Source: Ricordea florida
Taxonomy: Eukaryota; Cnidaria; Anthozoa; Corallimorpharia; Ricordeidae
Assembly (NCBI GenBank): GCA_949710005.1
Contig: OX453274.1
Coordinates: 25,162,778 to 25,226,777 of the forward strand
DNA length: 64,000 bases
Direction of reading: 5' to 3'
The position numbers were made by a program, and so were the translations under genes. The notes beneath the pieces were generated by a model, which worked only from the letters and a program-made list of their open reading frames with translations, was not told the DNA's origin and searched no databases. Position 1 is the first letter of the stretch, and every line of letters begins with the position of its first letter. Positions 60,985 through 64,000 of this stretch are shown here, one piece after another.

Positions 60985-63289
60985 GCTCAGCATGAAGAGC
61001 ATTGGTTTGGATCTGAGAAGCCAGGACTAACAATTCTTAATTATAGAGACATGAGGACAAAATGAGTTCTATGAACTCGCAAACACTGTACAGTTATAGC
61101 TATCTCGTGGTTAGTTGTCTCGATGTTACAGAGTATCACGAGTAAGGCGTTCCAAACTAAATCGTCCTTTTCCAGTTGAGCAAATTCTGCTAAAAAAAAG
61201 GGCAAATAAGCCTGTTAGACAGCAATAATTACGACAGAATACTGGCGATAGACGGTTTTTACAAGCAATAACTAAGAAACACGCAGCTAAAAACTTGAGC
61301 ACTTTATTATATTTCTGGCAGAAATTACATTCTTTGGCATCTAAATTATCGTAATTTTTCGCGGACTTTGTTTGAATGTCATCTTACACCTTAGAAAACA
61401 GCTGCGAAACCCTTGGAGTCCTGCCCTAACCCTCAAGAATAATGTACATTAGCGTTATAAAAAGCATAACGTTGGTCGTTCTAACGACCTTCTAAACAAA
61501 ACGAATTTTCGGCTTCGTAATAACTAGAAATATTATTTGGTGTTAGGTTAATTGCTACTAAGCAGCAAGAAACTAAGCGCTGTTATTTTTATTTTTGAGT
61601 CCGAATTTCGTCCCCAAACGTTTACACTTGGTTTAATGTTCTCAACCAAGCATAAGTGTCCGATTTTTGGACATAAAAATCTATGTTTTCCCGACTGGTT
61701 CAGCTCAAACCTCCTTTTGACAACTTTTGAGTCCGATTTTTCAGCTCAAAAAATACCCATCGTCGGCCACAACCCATAAATAGTAGAATGAAAGATATAT
61801 TTTGGATCCAAAAATCGGACTCAAAAAATACCCATCATCGGCCGCAGATATCATATTCTGTAGAACCCTGTTAAAGGTCGCCAGAAATTGACCAAGGAGA
61901 GCGAGTTTGATATTAACGTGAATTTTAACGTGAATAGGCAATAACTTGTTTAAAAAAGAACGAGCCCAAAAATAGAAAATTACCAGACATCACCAGTCTT
62001 AGCGGAATTTCACTAAATTGGAAAAGATTTCTCAATCTTAGTCTCAAGCAGTTCTCTTTTAAGCTGAATGTTTTGTAGGAGAAAAAAAGAACATTTTTGT
62101 CGAGTAGTGTTTAAAGGCATATCCTTGTAATAAAAAACGGCCTTGTAGCACAATTTATCAAATGTGGGTTTTGTTCGACGCCACAGTCTAATTTAACGCG
62201 CGCTCTGATTGGCTGGCTAGTCAGGTACAAGATCTAGATATTGCACTGTGATGGCGCACCCTATGACGCATCAGCATGTTGACAAATTTTTTTTTGGGTC
62301 TATTTACACAGAATAGTTTCTTTTTTCGAAACAATGGCAACTTTAGCGAAGCTCGAAGACCCTTTTTCTTAATTTGTCATTAATTTTCGATTTTCCCGAC
62401 ACAATTTTTGCTGAACAGTGGAAGGGCCAACCAAAAAGCAAAAAAAGAAAATACTCCAACAAGTCGAAGTGATGAAGGCGAAACAACTGCCACTCGACTT
62501 GTGGATTTAACAGAGGTAGATTTGCAAAATTTACTGAAGAACAAACAGTCAGAAAAGACAAAATAAAAACACACACACATTGGTGTATTTCCACCTTTCG
62601 AGGTAAGCTGTGTTTTTGAGGTTGTTGATACTCTTAACTAGTTTCCTTAAAATTGTAACAGCAACAATCTTGGCAACATCAATGCAATTGACGATAAATG
62701 GCTTCCTGCAACTTTACTAAGTTTAAACTGCTCCAAATCTAAACAATTCAACAAAAACGCATTTGTAACAACCTTTCTTGAAAATGTTAGTCTGGCTTAT
62801 GGTCCAAAAAATATTAACCCCGTTGGAGGCCGTGACAACAGGACAGATCGACGCAAACTGACTTAGGAAGAGGCGAGAAAAAACGACGGCCAAATGTATG
62901 GCAGAAAAAGTCTATTAGGCCCTAGGCACGGCATTGAGAGACACCTCAATCAGATGCCAGCTAATCAGTAGAAGATTGAAGATAGCCCGTGATAGTAGAT
63001 TTAAGCGTTCCAATGACATACTTGATGTCCAATCAATCCATTTGAGGAGAAATCGGAAAGACGAAAGCCAATATAAGTCAAGTACAACTGAGGGGAGTTG
63101 CCAAATAATATTTTTCCTGGGGATTTAGTTGCTTATCACGGCTGATTTAACGAAAATATTTGCTCTGTGTATAAAACAACAACAAAAAAAAAACTCGGAA
63201 ACATTTTCTGGTCTTTATGGCTAAAATTTATTTGATCGGAATGCAGACTTAGACTTAAGTCTTGATTCTGAAAATAACCTATTATTCCA
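60985..63289. other. downstream of RTK, no gene; short repeats
   Basis: At 61730-61855 a unit ending ctcaaaaaatacccatc.tcggcc occurs twice about 77 bp apart, with related inverted pieces (gagtccgatttttc and aaaaatcggactc) nearby. Otherwise AT-rich DNA without recognisable genes. Confidence 0.5.
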
Positions 63290-63850
63290 ACGAACAAAAT
63301 GTCGACACTATTCTTCGCTTAGTTTTAGTTTGATGAAAAATAAGCCTTCATTACCTGGCAATCAAAACAGTCTGTCTATTTTACATAATAATTTCAGAAG
63401 TATACATCGTAATCTTGAACATTTTCAGACTCACTTATTAGATGAGTTTGATTGCTATTTTGATGTAATCGGACTAACGGAAACTAAAATAACATCCTCC
63501 AAAGAGTCAACAGACTTTCCAGAAATTCTTGGTTATGACTTGCTGTTTGTGTCAACTCCTTTGAACTCTGGTGACGTTGGATTGTTGATCAATGCAATAG
63601 CTTGCTTAATTATGAAATACTTAACAAAGTATCTACTGGAGCGTTTCAAGCCCTGTGGATAAAAAATATTTCTATATGTTATCGTTGGAATTATTTTAAG
63701 GCAGCACAAGTCGCCTGATTTACTTCCAAAGTATTTTTATGAAACTATAGAGAACTTTATATCGTCCGATAAATCGTTATGTAACTTTCATTCGTCACCT
63801 AACGTTCAAGAATGTACAACAATGTGCCTTGAACACATTTTAGAACTGGT
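63290..63850 (+). pseudogene. LINE endonuclease domain fragment
   Basis: The frame 63330-63662 shows SILHNNFRSIHRNLEHFQTH and FDVIGLTETKI, the start of an AP-type endonuclease (EEP) domain of a non-LTR retrotransposon. It continues in other frames after about 63600 (FQALWI-like, then a DLLPKYFYETIENF block near 63720-63760). The catalytic Asn and Glu (TETKI) are visible. No RT follows before the window ends. Confidence 0.75.
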
Positions 63851-64000
63851 ATCAACAACAATTTATTGGTATTCCCATATAAATGGTGTTACCTAAATAC
63901 ATAATCGTTAAATAATTATTCAAAAACGAAACAAATTACAACAGCAACCAGAAAGAAAAATAAGCATAGTTAGTTACAAGATTCTTCATTTTAAGTTCTA

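Overview
The window looks like nuclear DNA of an invertebrate animal, most likely an anthozoan cnidarian. This is inferred from the exon style of a receptor tyrosine kinase gene and from the mix of transposons (BEL/Pao, ISL2EU, Crypton, Academ-like, Polinton/adintovirus-like). No species can be named from sequence alone. The host signal is one plus-strand receptor tyrosine kinase (RTK) gene, of which the 3' part lies here (about 25527-60984): an Ig exon, SEA-like exons, a transmembrane exon, seven kinase exons and a short last exon. All junction phases agree, and every catalytic motif I checked is intact. Almost everything else is mobile DNA sitting in or beside its introns.

Region by region. 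1-850: nothing recognised. About 848-6770: a decayed minus-strand BEL/Pao retrotransposon. 6770-7660: nothing recognised. 7661-25334: an ISL2EU-type DNA transposon (YqaJ-type SWIM protein on plus, THAP/DDE_4 transposase on minus, matching terminal inverted repeats), split by a 14.8 kb Polinton/adintovirus-like element (E1, 8467-23313). 25527-25784: host Ig exon. 26532-27376: Crypton/DUF3504 tyrosine recombinase remnant. 27420-27660: LINE 3' fragment. 27981-36674: a TIR transposon with a DUF6589-like transposase and a RecQ-like helicase (Academ-H-like), with perfect 74-bp TIRs and a 9-bp target duplication. 36985-40540: host SEA/TM/kinase exons. 40995-56676: a second 15.7 kb Polinton/adintovirus-like element (E2), inserted in an intron of the kinase domain between the HRD/DFG exon and the PVKW exon. 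57263-60984: remaining kinase exons. About 63290-63850: LINE endonuclease fragment.

E1 and E2 are the most interesting part. Each has long TIRs, a 5-6 bp target duplication and a full set of open genes: a terminal protein-primed-type family B DNA polymerase, a convergent retroviral-type integrase, a candidate major capsid protein, an A32-like packaging ATPase, a syntenic run of small membrane/virion proteins, a candidate penton-like protein and a terminal zinc-ribbon protein. The ATPase-to-penton block is closely related between the two. The polymerases are strikingly different in architecture and the TIRs are unrelated. E2 alone carries a DUF2738-like gene, and E1 alone carries a shortened second copy of the penton-like gene. 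A motif reading YTTAAAG or TCTAAAG recurs about 27-36 nt before most start codons in both elements. An almost identical hairpin (GTTATGTAAC, loop, GTTATATAAC) sits at all three spaced convergent gene junctions. I infer a dedicated promoter and 3'-end code for these integrated virus-like genomes. No maturation protease gene was recognised in either element.
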